A stretch of 64,000 bases of DNA from Cololabis saira (taxonomy: Eukaryota > Chordata > Actinopteri > Beloniformes > Belonidae), in contig NC_084587.1 of NCBI RefSeq assembly GCF_033807715.1, forward strand, positions 24,404,517 to 24,468,516, in the 5' to 3' direction. Both the position numbers and the translations under genes were made by a program. Each line of letters starts with the position of its first letter. Within the stretch, counting starts at the first letter, position 1. The notes beneath the pieces were generated by a model. It made no database searches. It had not been told where the DNA came from and worked only from the letters and a program-made list of their open reading frames with translations. Shown here piece after piece: positions 22,910 to 33,534 of the stretch.

Positions 22910-24039
22910 CGTGACCCCTTTACCAGATGGCCTTCAATCCCCGGGGGCCTCTGGGATAAGGTGGTGGGGGTGGGAGGGATTGGTGGAATGGGGAGGAGGG
23001 GGAAGGAAAAAGGGAGGTGGGGAAGGGGGAGGTCGACCAACCTCAGGCTCAGTGCCTCCCCCGCATCAGTGAGAACGTCCCGCTAGAGCGATCACACACC
23101 AGACATGGCAGGAACCAGTGTGCACCTTCACACACATTCACACGTCTCATTTACATCCACGAGCAAGCTACAAACGACCGTGTTCGAACTGTGAGTGGTT
23201 GTCATCGGCTGCTGGACTCTCCCAGGCTGATCTGGAGTGATGGCAGTGGTGGCAGAGGTGCAGGTGATTGCGCGAGGCATCACCCTTTCATCGACATCAG
23301 TCCCAGCCACCATTTGTAGCATCCCCATTTGCATGCGTAGGGAGGCACATTACGTAGCCACTCTGATGTGGGAGGAGGGAGCAGGAGAGAGGTGGGGGGG
23401 CAGGGGTAGAGATGAGGGAAATGGGGCATTGGAAGCAAGGAGGACGGTGAGAAAAGGTTTCAGTGGAGCTGTTGGGATCTGCTTGTCCCTTTTCAGTAGC
23501 AGGCAACAGGGGGGAGGAAAGCAGGAGATGGATGGTTGGTCACAGATTCTAAGCTTAAGAGGCCCAGTCTTCGACAATAGCTCAATTCACCACAGGAGTG
23601 CTCGGCCGACCCCCATAAAACAAAAGACCCCGCTTAAAAAAGGAACAGAAATAGAAGCTCCATTCACCCCAAGGGGCAGTGAAACCTCAATAGTATGCCA
23701 AGCACTGGAGACGCCACGTTCACCTCCATCTTTATCCGATCAAGAACAAGACCCCATCGTCCTTTCGACAACAGCACACCAGCAGAGGGTGGGGAGAAAA
23801 AAATGGAGAGCATAGAAATAATTAAATAAATTCAAGAACAGATATCCACAGTTTCCCGCAATCCAGCAGAAGAAGCTCCCGAGCTGATCGCCGTAGCATC
23901 CATTCATTAGCGTGAGGGGAGGGGGGGATGCAAACTCCAGTCAACGGCAAATCTCTTTCAACGCTAATGCTGCAGCTGCTCCCAGCACCTCCAGGAAGGG
24001 TGTGTGAGTATGTGTGTGTATGTGTGTGTGTGTGTGTGT

Positions 24040-24084
<45 letters not shown>

Positions 24085-24930
24085 AGAGTGTGAGAGAGAG
24101 TGAGTGAGGGAGAGGGAGAGAGTATGTATGTGCGCATCCGCCTGCTGCGCGCGATTCTGCGTGAGCATGCATGCGTCTGTGTCTGGGTGATTGAGGCTAA
24201 GGGGAGGGGAGGAGAGGATGCAAGGGAGAGAGATCGAGGACATACATAAGGCAGAGGAGAGCAAATATCAACAGATCGAAAAACACACACACACACACAC
24301 ACGCACACACATACACACAGGAAAAATAATTTAAAAAAAATATTCAGACCTCAGATGATGTCCAGGCAAGAACTCTCGATCTTTGGCTAAATCTATATCC
24401 TTAACTCTCCTTCCTCTTCTTGTTACCTCTCCTCCTCTGTATCAGTGGCTCTACTCTAGAAGGATGAGGGCCCCTTTAAAAACCATCCTTCCTCTTTTTT
24501 GTGTCTCACCTGACTGTAAGACAAAACCTGCAACCAATGGGAATCGTTTTAAGGCTGCTGGTTTTGCCTCCCTCTCATCTGTGATTTCCACCAGTGGATT
24601 CAGTGACCAAAACTGTGTGGCCCTGCAAGTAGCAAAGAAAAAGTCAAAGCTTCCAACAAACTCCTGCTGACTCACATGTGTGAAGTGTGAATGGACGGTT
24701 GGAGGGACAGAATAAGGAGCAAAGTGAGAGGGCAGGACGGAGCATGGGCAGAGGGAGGATGGTGTCACAACCAATCTGCTCCAGTTCACTGATATCAAAA
24801 AGAAAGAGAAGAGGAGGGGAAGGAGGAGGAGGAGGAGGCAGAGCGACACCACGCCAGCCATTTTATTTCTCAGTAGTGCTGCAACAGCCTTTGTTGCCAT
24901 GACGACGCAAGCCGATGATCTCATAGCTGT
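22910..24930 (-). promoter_or_regulatory. stox2: Putative 5'UTR and promoter region of short-form stox2
   Basis: Upstream of the short-form start, the sequence is unusually GC- and purine-rich compared with its surroundings, with many CpG, GGGGAGG and CCTCC runs, and it includes TG/AC microsatellites (24012-24077 and 24284-24320). No TATA box stands out. The open frames here are low-complexity and share nothing with known proteins. Promoter function is inferred from position only. Confidence 0.45.
24012..24077. repeat. Imperfect (TG)n microsatellite
   Basis: TG tract interrupted by TATG, followed by GAGTGAG-type low-complexity sequence to about 24130; an AC tract follows at 24284-24320. Confidence 0.9.
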
Positions 24931-25804
24931 TACCTTTAAGTGCTGTTCCCTTAAAGAGCCAGTTACTCAAAATAGAAAGTCGACAGACGACACATAGACC
25001 ATTTATTCCCCTGTCCAAATATTAAGATATTTAAGTATATCTAAAGATATTTCAGCACCTTGAATCTGTTCACTATAACCCACATTTATACTTGGAGTTA
25101 CAAATAACTAACAGCAAAACATTCAGATAAATACGTGTATCAACAATTTCTTACTTTTGTAACTATCCAAAAATGTAGAGGTTTAAATGCAACCATTTGG
25201 TGTTGAGGGGTGGCATCCGCTGCAATCAATGTCTTTAACAGATTTAAAATACACTATTTGTGGCACATGTAAAGCATATACAGAATAGTGCACTTAGAAC
25301 TGATGCTCATATTTTGATTTTGTATTTAGATTTAGAGAATTTTCAGATCCTCTCTGCAGTTTTATTTTTTAACTTTTAGGACAAAATCCCCAGCACGGTC
25401 TCTATCGGAGCGCAGAAATAGCTCAACAGTATTTCAAAAGTAGTAGAATTTTATTAAATTAATTTAAAAAATACTTTTTAATCCCTACAGTAAAATTAAA
25501 TATTGTACCACGTCCAGCATGCCATTAATTAATGCAGTCCCTGCATAGTCATCATAGAACGCCATGTCAAGGAATGGTCTTATATAGTGGAACATCTTTA
25601 TGCTCCTTTAAAATATAAGTAAAGATCAACAATTATGGAAAAACATATTTTTGAAATAAATTAATAAATTGATTGGCCAAATGTATTATTAACATTCAGA
25701 ACATGAATGCAAGCAAAGAGAACCAAGTATTGTGATATTTTTTTGCTTTTGCAATATTGATATTGCACATTCTGAATAGTTTTTTTTTTTTTTTTATTGT
25801 GGAG

Positions 25805-26900
25805 TACCCTGTGACAGCTGAAGTCAGATAGGACTGTGATGTTTGCAGATGACATAGTGATCTGAGGAGAGAGTAGGGAGCAGGTGTAAGAAAGCCTGAA
25901 GAGATGGAGATATACGCTTACCTCGCTTTGCGGACCATTAGGCGCACCGCATTATAAAGCGCAACATCAAATGAACGGGTCTATTTTCATACATAAAGTG
26001 CACCGAGTTATAAGTTACATGGTAAAACATGTATAAAGTGAAACAAAACAGTCTGGTAAGTCCAACTTTATTCAACTCATTCACAATAACTCAGAATATT
26101 GTTCAGTTGTAACTAATACAGAAAAATACACACATTTTAAATAATTCGTCTTCCACGAATCCACAAATAAAACTGGAGGAGGTAAGCATAGTACTACGTC
26201 CTGTTCTCTGATTGGTTTATCGTTGCCAGCGATAGCGGACACCTGAAGTTAGTGTTAGGTTGGAGCAACATTGTATTTCAACATTTGATTATAATTGCGT
26301 TATGATATAGATTTGAAAATTGGGTTTACGCTAAAAAGCTAACGTTGGCTTGACGTCTAATTACAGTAAGGTAACATTGACTAGATGTTGGATGGTGTTT
26401 GCTTGCCAGCGCTACATAATTAGTTATCTAATGTTGTCTGACATTGCAACCCGTATTCAACCAAGGACTGACTTTAATGTGTCAGCTAAATGGGCCGACA
26501 GGCAGTCAAGAGAAGCGGCTTTATCGCTTACCAAAGTCATACTGACTTTTGAGAGCAGTGTACCACATAAAATTGGTTCGAGGTCAGTAAGCACAAGAAA
26601 ATTCATACGTAAGGCGCACCTGATTATAGGGCGTACTGCCGATTTTTGAGAAAAATTAAGGATTTTAAATGCGCCTTATAGTGTAGAAAATACGGTAAGT
26701 GAAGAAGAATTGTTGACAGTTTCAGCAAGGAAAAAAGTTAAGAAGAGTACAGACAGGTTGAAAAAGAGTGTGTGCAGTTATCTGTGACGGAAGAGTAGCA
26801 GCGAGAGTAAATTGACAGTGAATAAGATGGTTTATAAGATGATAGTCAGACCAGCCTTTCTCTATAGCTTGTGCATTCAGAGTAGCCTGGAACTGCAACG
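25805..26900 (+). pseudogene. RTE-type LINE reverse transcriptase fragment, interrupted
   Basis: Left part (25805-25918) reads DRTVMFADDIVI with an in-frame stop and ESLKRWRY. Right part (26698-26900) reads KKVKKSTDRLKKSVCSYL, then KLTVNKMVYKMIVRPAFLYS. FADD is the catalytic reverse transcriptase motif, and the order matches RTE/Rex3-like LINE C-terminal domains. A 775-bp terminal-inverted-repeat element separates the two parts. Stops and frameshifts make it non-functional. Confidence 0.7.
25921..26695. mobile_element. TA-flanked TIR element (ACCGTATTTT family) inserted in RTE LINE
   Basis: Right end TATAGTGTAGAAAATACGGTA and left end TTACCTCGCTTTGCGGACCA are diverged inverted copies of TACCGTATTTTC..ACTATAAGGCGCA. 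It is flanked by TA on both sides (25919-25920, 26696-26697). No transposase frame. Shares terminal sequence with the element at 30209-31410. Superfamily not assigned. Confidence 0.65.
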
Positions 26901-27077
26901 AAGCAAGGACGCAAACATGCACATGCAGTCTGTGTGGCCTTGTTAAAACACGTTTGACCAGGGCACAACACTCTGTCAGGGCACCTCGACATATCAGATA
27001 ATCTGACACAGAACAAAATGACAGGGAAGATGGCTTTGGTGATGTCTCACTTGCCTGAACTATATAATAAGAGTTTG

Positions 27078-27644
27078 CCGCATTTCCATGACACTTTAGC
27101 GCAAAAGAAAATTGAATCTTTGAAAGTTCAATAAAAGTAGCGCTGCGAGGGATTCAGTGTTTCCATTGATCGCTGTTTTACGAATAAGTGTTATTCTTGT
27201 AACTCTCCGCGTATATTGTCTGCTGGACCTCTCCCAAAAACAACGTAAAAGAAAATCTCAACGTTGAAGAAAATGGACTAAAACATCTTTACCTTTTGAC
27301 AAACTGTGATTCCCGCTACAGCCGTTGAGAAAATGGGCAGATGATGAAGGCAGCAAATTATTATTCAGAAGCAAAGCCCTTATGATATATATAATGATTT
27401 AGTAGTGTTACATGACAACTACATCATAATAATGAGGCCAAAAACAGCTGGAAAGTACGTCACGTCCAGCATTGCCAGAGATGTGGAAATTTGCAAATAG
27501 TGTTTCCATAAGGCTACACTTTCGCAAATAAGTGGATTATCGAATCACCTGAAAAATCAGCTCCTGGAAGCGTAAAAAGGTTTATTCGATATTCATGAGT
27601 TTTTTTTAAATTAGCGCCGTAATGGATCTTGTAATGGAAACGCC
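27078..27644. mobile_element. MITE-like repeat, copy 1 (GTTTCCATTA ends)
   Basis: About 567 bp, aligned over its whole length with 36292-37035. Ends carry inverted CGCATTTCCATGACA / GGCGTTTCCATTACA. No coding capacity. The matched interior includes AGAAAATCTCAACGTTGAAG and CAAAAACAGCTGGAAAGTAC. Confidence 0.7.
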
Positions 27645-29284
27645 TGGGAGAAAGCTTTGGTATTGAAAGAACTCTCCAATAACTTGCGAGAGTTCTTATA
27701 TCACTCTTATATCAGTTCTTATATCACTTATTGAATACTTACTGTATTCAGTAAGTGATATAATGATTTTTTTTCTACTTTTACAGTAAAATGTTCTTTT
27801 GAAGTGGTCAACAGTCCCAGCATGCCCAATCGTGTGCCAATTGTGAGTCTTGGTGCTTCTCTCCACCGTAGGCTGTCAAACCTGTTCCAACTCGGCCTGA
27901 AATACACCTGAAAGCTGTCAAGTGTAAAGCTGCAGCTCCTGTACAAGCCTAAGCTCTCCCAACATGTGTCCACTATATCTGAGGGGACACACTCTCATCC
28001 TCTTTGCTGCTGCTTGTCTCCTCATCATCAACAGGTTGCATTTAAAGCACAAGCTTTTTATGTGGTGACAGATAGAAAGATACAGCATTCATCCACCTAA
28101 GCAATTTGAAAAAAAGTAGTTTATATACCGGTATGTATGCTAACTACACCCTGAACGCTTTTTTGATCACCTAACAACTTGCACCGTACATGGACATCGT
28201 TTATGCTGGTGCAATAAGCCAGAGGTGACCGAATCGAAGGGATCAACATTTTCTTTGGGAGTGATATGAAAATTGAACGTTGAAAAATTACTATAGTTAA
28301 ACACATTATCTGTATTCAACTGCTTTTAATTCACTATTTCAGACTAACAAATATGTGAAAGAATTTCAGTGTATTAACATACAGTATACTGTATGAGAGC
28401 AGAGAGAGTAGGGAAAAACAATTTAATCTAAAGGTGACACAAGTTAGAATGCAAATGTATGCAATGATATAATTAACTTTTTTCAAAGTGCGGTATTCTA
28501 CTTTTTACATGGGAAATAGTTGAAACACAATAACTTGCATCACAACTTTTGAGATCTAGTATTTCCCAAGACAAGTTGATACTTTTAAATGGGAATATAG
28601 GTGGGATTCTGTGCTAAGTCATGCACAAAGGTGCACATGCAAGTCACAGGCGTGTTTGTTTGACAGGTCACAGAGGGAGCAAAAAAGAAAAAAAGATGGA
28701 TAGACATTATTGACTACGCTGAGGAAAGGAAGTTCTTCATGGATCAGCTAGTTTAACAGGTCAGGTTCCTAGCTAGTTTGAGTCACAAAAAAGGGACAAA
28801 GAATTTGAGCCAGCTCTTTGTTCATTTCTCTCTAATCTTCACATACCCCGGGAGCTGGTATTATCACAACAAATCTTAACATATTCTATCACTGATTTAA
28901 ACTTTAATAAATTAAACTGTATTAACAACTGCTGAATATTCAGAAAACTTAAAGGGACAGAGACAGTAAATATGTTCATAAAGTACAGTACTTGCCATTG
29001 CTTTCCGTGAAAGACTATAAGAAAGTCATGAATTTTATTTTGAGGACTACATTTTGAAAAGCACATTCCAACATCACCACGAATGGTTTCTACAATTCAA
29101 CAATATATTAATACTAAGAACATTCGTCCAAAACTTACTGAGAAATTGGTCCATGAAATCCTATTCGGCAGTTTACACTTCCATGAGGCTCTATTAGTAA
29201 GAATATCCAAGTAAACGCAAACTCATTCAGTATGAAGTACAGTTCTATGAACATGAACATGGACAAATATTTGAACAAATTACC

Positions 29285-29575
29285 TCAGGATTGAAGTCAC
29301 TTCATTGGTTCCCAACACAACATAGAATCACTTCCAAAATCCTCCCACTAGTCATCAAAGCATTAGTAGCTCGGCCCACCAGTACATATTTCACTTGCTC
29401 ACTGTCTATAAGCCAATCAGGACTCTCAGGTCATCAGGTGCAAGCCTTTTAGCTGTTCCCAGATTTAAACCCAAGGTGCTTTCAGTTATTGTGGTTCTGC
29501 TCTATAGCACAAACTGTCTGTTGATCTGAAGTCAATTAAAAATGCGTCTTCATTGAAATCTTGATGCAACGCATG
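29285..29575 (+). pseudogene. L2-type LINE 3' fragment
   Basis: TCACTTCATTGGTTCCCAAC, then codons resembling HWLPV-RI-FKIL-LV-KAL, followed by a truncated, frameshifted continuation and TCTTCATTGAAATC, as in L2/CR1-type C termini. Decayed. Confidence 0.5.
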
Positions 29576-29649
29576 TTCGATGTGCTTAGCCTTTATGGGT
29601 TGTTATTTTATATGCTTTGTTTCACTTATCTGTTGCTAATAAGCACTAA

Positions 29650-30175
29650 TATTCCAACTTCCATTCTGAAGCCAACATGGAAGTAAGAAAAGTTGCATTT
29701 TCTCAGCTGACCACTGGAGGCTGGCTCCAAAAGCGCATCAATTTCACATTGAACCCCATGTTAAAATGTTCACATTTACAGCAAAAATAAACATTTACAG
29801 CCTGGTTCAAACAACGGTTGCGGTCTACAAAGATAGAGTTCACATCCATGACAAAAGCTTTTTGGCTGATCTGATAATGTTTAATCCCCACCAGCAGACC
29901 TTGGCTAGTCCTCAATTCAGCTCTGGCAGCACTTGTTTTGGTAGAAACACTTGTAATGAGACTGTTTGGACAGATTTGATCATAATGAGTTAAAATAATA
30001 TTAATTAGCATCATGGGTTAACATATGCTAAGCAAGCCAACCTAAAATAGCTAATTGTAAATTCACTTAGGTGAGCATGTTCCAGGAGGCTTCCCAGACC
30101 TGGTTGTTCCGCCTCTTTACAACAGGGTGGCATGCAGTACGAGGGGAGGAAAGATGCTTCAGAAAACCTATTGAC
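29650..30175 (+). repeat. Dispersed repeat (fuller copy of the 12.2/13.1 kb family)
   Basis: Contains CCAACTTCCATTCTGAAGCC, GACCACTGGAGGCTGGCTCC and GGTGAGCATGTTCCAGGAGG in one unit; the same blocks occur apart at 12.2 kb and 13.1 kb. No coding frame is recognised. Confidence 0.6.
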
Positions 30176-30306
30176 ATCACAGGGGGGTTGTCGAGTAAAT
30201 CTTATATACCGTATTTTTGCGACCATTAGACACATATAAACGTCTTATTTTTTTAAAAATGTGCAGCGCGCCCAATGACGCAATGCGCCCATTGTATTAT
30301 GGTAAA

Positions 30307-30384
30307 GGCTGATTTATGGGTCCGCGTTACACCGACGCAGAGCCTACGGCGTAGGGCTGCGTCGACTTAACGCGGATCCATAAG
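30307..30384. mobile_element. Palindromic mini-element, copy A
   Basis: GGCTGATTTATGGGTCCGCG faces the inverted CGCGGATCCATAAGGC across ACGGCGTAGGG, making a strong hairpin of about 78 bp. Related copies are at 39286-39474 and 54062-54155. Confidence 0.75.
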
Positions 30385-30418
30385 GCGGACGTAATTGAGG
30401 CCACCATTAGAACGTTAA

Positions 30419-30841
30419 AGGAGCTGTATGTAAGAGCAATAATAAAACGAATCATAAAATGACCCCGATATGTCAACAGACATTTAAAAATCATGTTCAT
30501 TTCAAATACTTATGTCACTGACAACAGCACTCAAGCCAGGATATTCCAGTTTAAAAAGAGGAGTTGCAGCCCTCAACTGATGTTTATGTTGTCATTTTTT
30601 GTTTTGGCCTGAAGCTCCACCCTCCACCTATCTCCCAATCACCAAGTCAGTATTGTTTCGGCATCCGGGTTGCCAGCTCGGCTCTAATTATCGCAGCCAT
30701 GGCAGCCTACGTTCCTGCTGCATTCTGCAGCCTACCTGGCAACCTCTGGTCGGGGGGAGGAGGGGGATTGTACACGCCGCTCAACAATATTTTGAAAGTG
30801 ACTGCAGTACCAGTTTTGGCCATTTCTTACAGACAGCTCCT
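30419..30841. mobile_element. TTAA-flanked non-autonomous element 1 (piggyBac-like)
   Basis: 423 bp. Left end AGGAGCTGTATGTAAGA and right end TCTTACAGACAGCTCCT are inverted repeats (16 of 17). Flanked by TTAA at 30415-30418 and 30842-30845. TTAA target duplication is typical of piggyBac-type transposons; no transposase is present, so the superfamily is inferred. Confidence 0.75.
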
Positions 30842-30845
30842 TTAA

Positions 30846-31166
30846 AGGAGCATGAGGCTCCTTTTAAGAAATGAGACTCATTAGCGCCACCCTTCGCCAC
30901 GACGGCCGTCGGGGGTACTGCAGCCAACAGCGAAGCCGGCACAGGAGAACGGACATGCAGCGTCATGTGACGTCACATCCGCAGGACAGCACGGGAAATT
31001 CGGGCCCCGAATTGCAGCACATTTTGCAGCACACAACCTGTTCAAGGCAACGGAGAGATACACTAGAGGGCTCATTCTTTTTGGTTTGGAACGCTTCATC
31101 TGACATTATTACTAGAAAACTTAAAACGTATACGAATTTTTTTCATAAATCCTGCCTCAAGCTCCT
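30846..31166. mobile_element. TTAA-flanked non-autonomous element 2, copy 1
   Basis: 321 bp with ends AGGAGCATGAGGC and GCCTCAAGCTCCT. TTAA at 30842-30845 (shared with element 1) and 31167-31170. A closely similar inverted copy is at 43184-43526. The apparent open frames are not coding. Confidence 0.8.
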
Positions 31167-31512
31167 TTAAAGGGGGAAGGGGCGGGGCGTGAATTGCCCA
31201 TGATTTGCGGACGTAGTAGGGACCACCATAAGAACGTTAAAGGGGGAAGCGCGCGCGCGCGCGTGTGTGTTGTTGTAAGGCGGCGCTCCGTGTGTGTAGA
31301 CGGCGCCATTTCGGTCGGTGCGCCGTATGTGTGTTTTAAATCCAAAAATGACACAAAAAACTGAGGGTGCGCCTTTCCACACGGCGCGCCGAATGGTCGC
31401 GAAAATACGGTAGTCTATGGTTTTGACAAATATTAGTACTCAGTGAATTAATGTTTCGCACTAAACTTTTAAGATTATTCTAATTGTTTCAGACTTACAG
31501 ATGGGAATGAGA

Positions 31513-31822
31513 ACAGCACAGCACAGTTTCTTAGTGGTAAGCACCATTGCCTTGCAGCAAAAAGTGTTTCTGTGTTGAGTTTGCATGTTCTATTGCTTGT
31601 GTGGGTTTTCTCCAGATACTCTTGCTTCTTCCCCACAGTCCAAAAACATTGTGTGTTAGGTTAACTGGTGATTCTAAATTACCCATAGGCGTGATAGGTG
31701 CGATGCATTGGCAACCTGTCCAGGGTGTAACCCTGGTTTAACCCAAAGAGAGCTGGGATGGGCTCCAGCAGATCCCCATGAGCCTGAATCAGATTAAGGG
31801 GGTATAGATAATGGATGAATGG
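31513..31822 (+). repeat. tRNA-derived-type SINE, near full length
   Basis: Head with AGTGGTAAGCACCATTGCCT, then GAGTTTGCATGTTCTAT, CACAGTCCAAAAACAT, GGTTAACTGGTGATTCTAAA, ACCTGTCCAGGGTGTAACCC, AGCTGGGATGGGCTCCAGC and a tail ATAATGGATGAATGGA. This matches a SINE family abundant in teleosts. The head is degenerate, so it is not a functional tRNA. Confidence 0.75.
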
Positions 31823-32011
31823 AACAAGAGCATATGTACCACACTTATAAATATATAAATATAAGTATATACACAACATCATGCTAAACAATCCAACAGT
31901 CCCACATACGACTGGATCCAAGGGATGGACGAATTGGCAAAAAAAATACATTTTTAAGTTAAAATCTTGCACATTCTAAAACATTTTGTTCTCTTTCATA
32001 ATATTTTGCTC

Positions 32012-32180
32012 GATGTCTCACTATGGGATGCATGCCCAGCTGCAGACCTCAGAAGCATTAATCTCATTACGCCAATCCTGTTTGGCTGGTGAAACGTGTC
32101 CATCCGCCGCAGGTAGTACCACCTATCTTAAATATCCCGTGCGGACAACACCACTTCATTCAAACACCTCTTCTCACTCG
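32012..32180 (+). repeat. Partial copy of the AGGTTATTTACATAACC element, inverted arm
   Basis: From GATGTCTCACTATGGGATG to CACCTCTTCTCACTCG, similar to the reverse complement of 32520-32690. The terminal repeats are missing. Confidence 0.7.
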
Positions 32181-32447
32181 GAGCATATCTCACGTCCTGG
32201 GCTTGTTAACTGTCCACGGATAGATCATATTTAGCTTCTGTCGCCGGGCGCTAACTAGCCTTGTATGTTTTTTATCTGCTTCGTCGGTCACACCAGATGG
32301 AATTTTGTTCTTTCCTCATCCTCCACGGCTTGGTTGGCACTGTCCTTTACGCCTCACTACGGCTGCTCGAGTACCGAGTGTTAGCACACCAGCGAATTTC
32401 TCGACTTTTCCCAGTTAGCACACCAAAATATTAAGAAAGAGAACTTT

Positions 32448-32731
32448 AGGTTATTTACATAACCCTGGTTCTCTGTGTAATATGAGTGACATGTCTCACC
32501 AGACAACCCTTCTTGCTTGGTCGAGTGAGAAAAGGTGTTTTTTCTTGAATGACGTGGTGTTGTTGATATTTAAGGTAGGTGGTACTACCTGCGGCGGACG
32601 GACGCGTTTCACCAGCCAATCAGGATTGGCGTATTGAGATTAATGCTTTTGAGGTCTGCAGCGAGTCGTTCATCCCATAGTGAGACATCTCACTCATATT
32701 ACTCAGAGAACCCGGGTTATGTAAATAACCT
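32448..32731. mobile_element. Small TIR element with AGGTTATTTACATAACC ends
   Basis: 284 bp. AGGTTATTTACATAACCCTG (left) pairs with the inverted right end with one mismatch, and the inverted similarity continues through GGTTCTCTG. No coding capacity. Superfamily not assigned. Confidence 0.75.
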
Positions 32732-33483
32732 AATGTTTTTTTTTTTCCATACATATAGCAATGAAATTAGTGTGCAGGAAATAACCCTACATGAAACATA
32801 GATAAGAGGCCCTGAGTTGGTAACAATCATATCTGTGGCTTGTATCACTCTCATCTGACTTCCTCACAAACAGGAATGCTGTTCCCTGTGGTCTGCCCTC
32901 CAGTGGCACATTATTCCAAAACACTCTTCTAAAAAGCTGGAGCAGACAGTAAGTTCAGAGACAGATCATGATCTCTATGCTGACCTTACACTGAGATATA
33001 TAGCAACAAACTCTACTGCGTCAAACATTTCCCCCAATTCTCTGAGGAGACCCTCCCTTTCCTTCCAGTGCAGACCTGTGCTATAGCTGGCAAATACAGT
33101 GGGGTAGAGTTTTCCTGAACAAATGTTGCATTTTCCTTCCTAAGGAGCAAACCCTCCTCCCAGCCCATTGTTTTGCCTCTGCTAATCAGATTGAACTGTC
33201 TATTAAAAACACTTTGTTTCCACACAGTTAAACACCTACAACTTTTGTCTGCATGTATTAATCCTGCTGCATTTGGCTCAGACAGTTTGATGGATTATCT
33301 GGACTGTGTGAAGTTTGGAATTTGTATAACTAAGGAGACTATGTTGACTCTATAACACTGTAATAATTGGAACAAGCTTGTAAGTCATGGACGTTTGAGT
33401 CCCTCACTACACACTTACAAATGTATTCTACATTGAGTTGTTAATAATATCTTGATACCTTACAAAGAAAATCAATCAAGCAA

Positions 33484-33486
<3 letters not shown>

Positions 33487-33531
<45 letters not shown>
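33487..33531. repeat. (ATT)n microsatellite
   Basis: About 15 trinucleotide units without interruption. Confidence 0.95.

Positions 33532-33534
<3 letters not shown>

Larger units (their letters stand above)
30209..31410. mobile_element. TIR element (ACCGTATTTT family) carrying three nested insertions
   Basis: Termini ACCGTATTTTTGCGACCATT (30208-30227) and its inverted copy (31392-31411) match at 19 of 20 bases and are bordered by TA. Inside lie a palindromic mini-element (30307-30384) and two TTAA-flanked elements (30419-30841, 30846-31166). Two near-copies of a short segment (CCACCATTAGAACGTTAAAG at 30401-30420 and CCACCATAAGAACGTTAAAG near 31225) mark the host sequence. Confidence 0.75.

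Noticed and set aside
22550..23815. Open frames of 178 and 192 codons on the + strand upstream of stox2
   Set aside because: GC-rich low-complexity promoter-side sequence; no domain and no suitable exon boundaries.
24451..24924. Minus-strand frame with a leucine-rich, signal-peptide-like segment
   Set aside because: The hydrophobic stretch comes from CTC/CTT low-complexity sequence; nothing conserved follows.
30564..31170. Open frames around 30.6-31.2 kb and the similar one at 43103-43501
   Set aside because: They run across TTAA-flanked non-coding elements; the resemblance between the two loci is repeat DNA and not a gene family.
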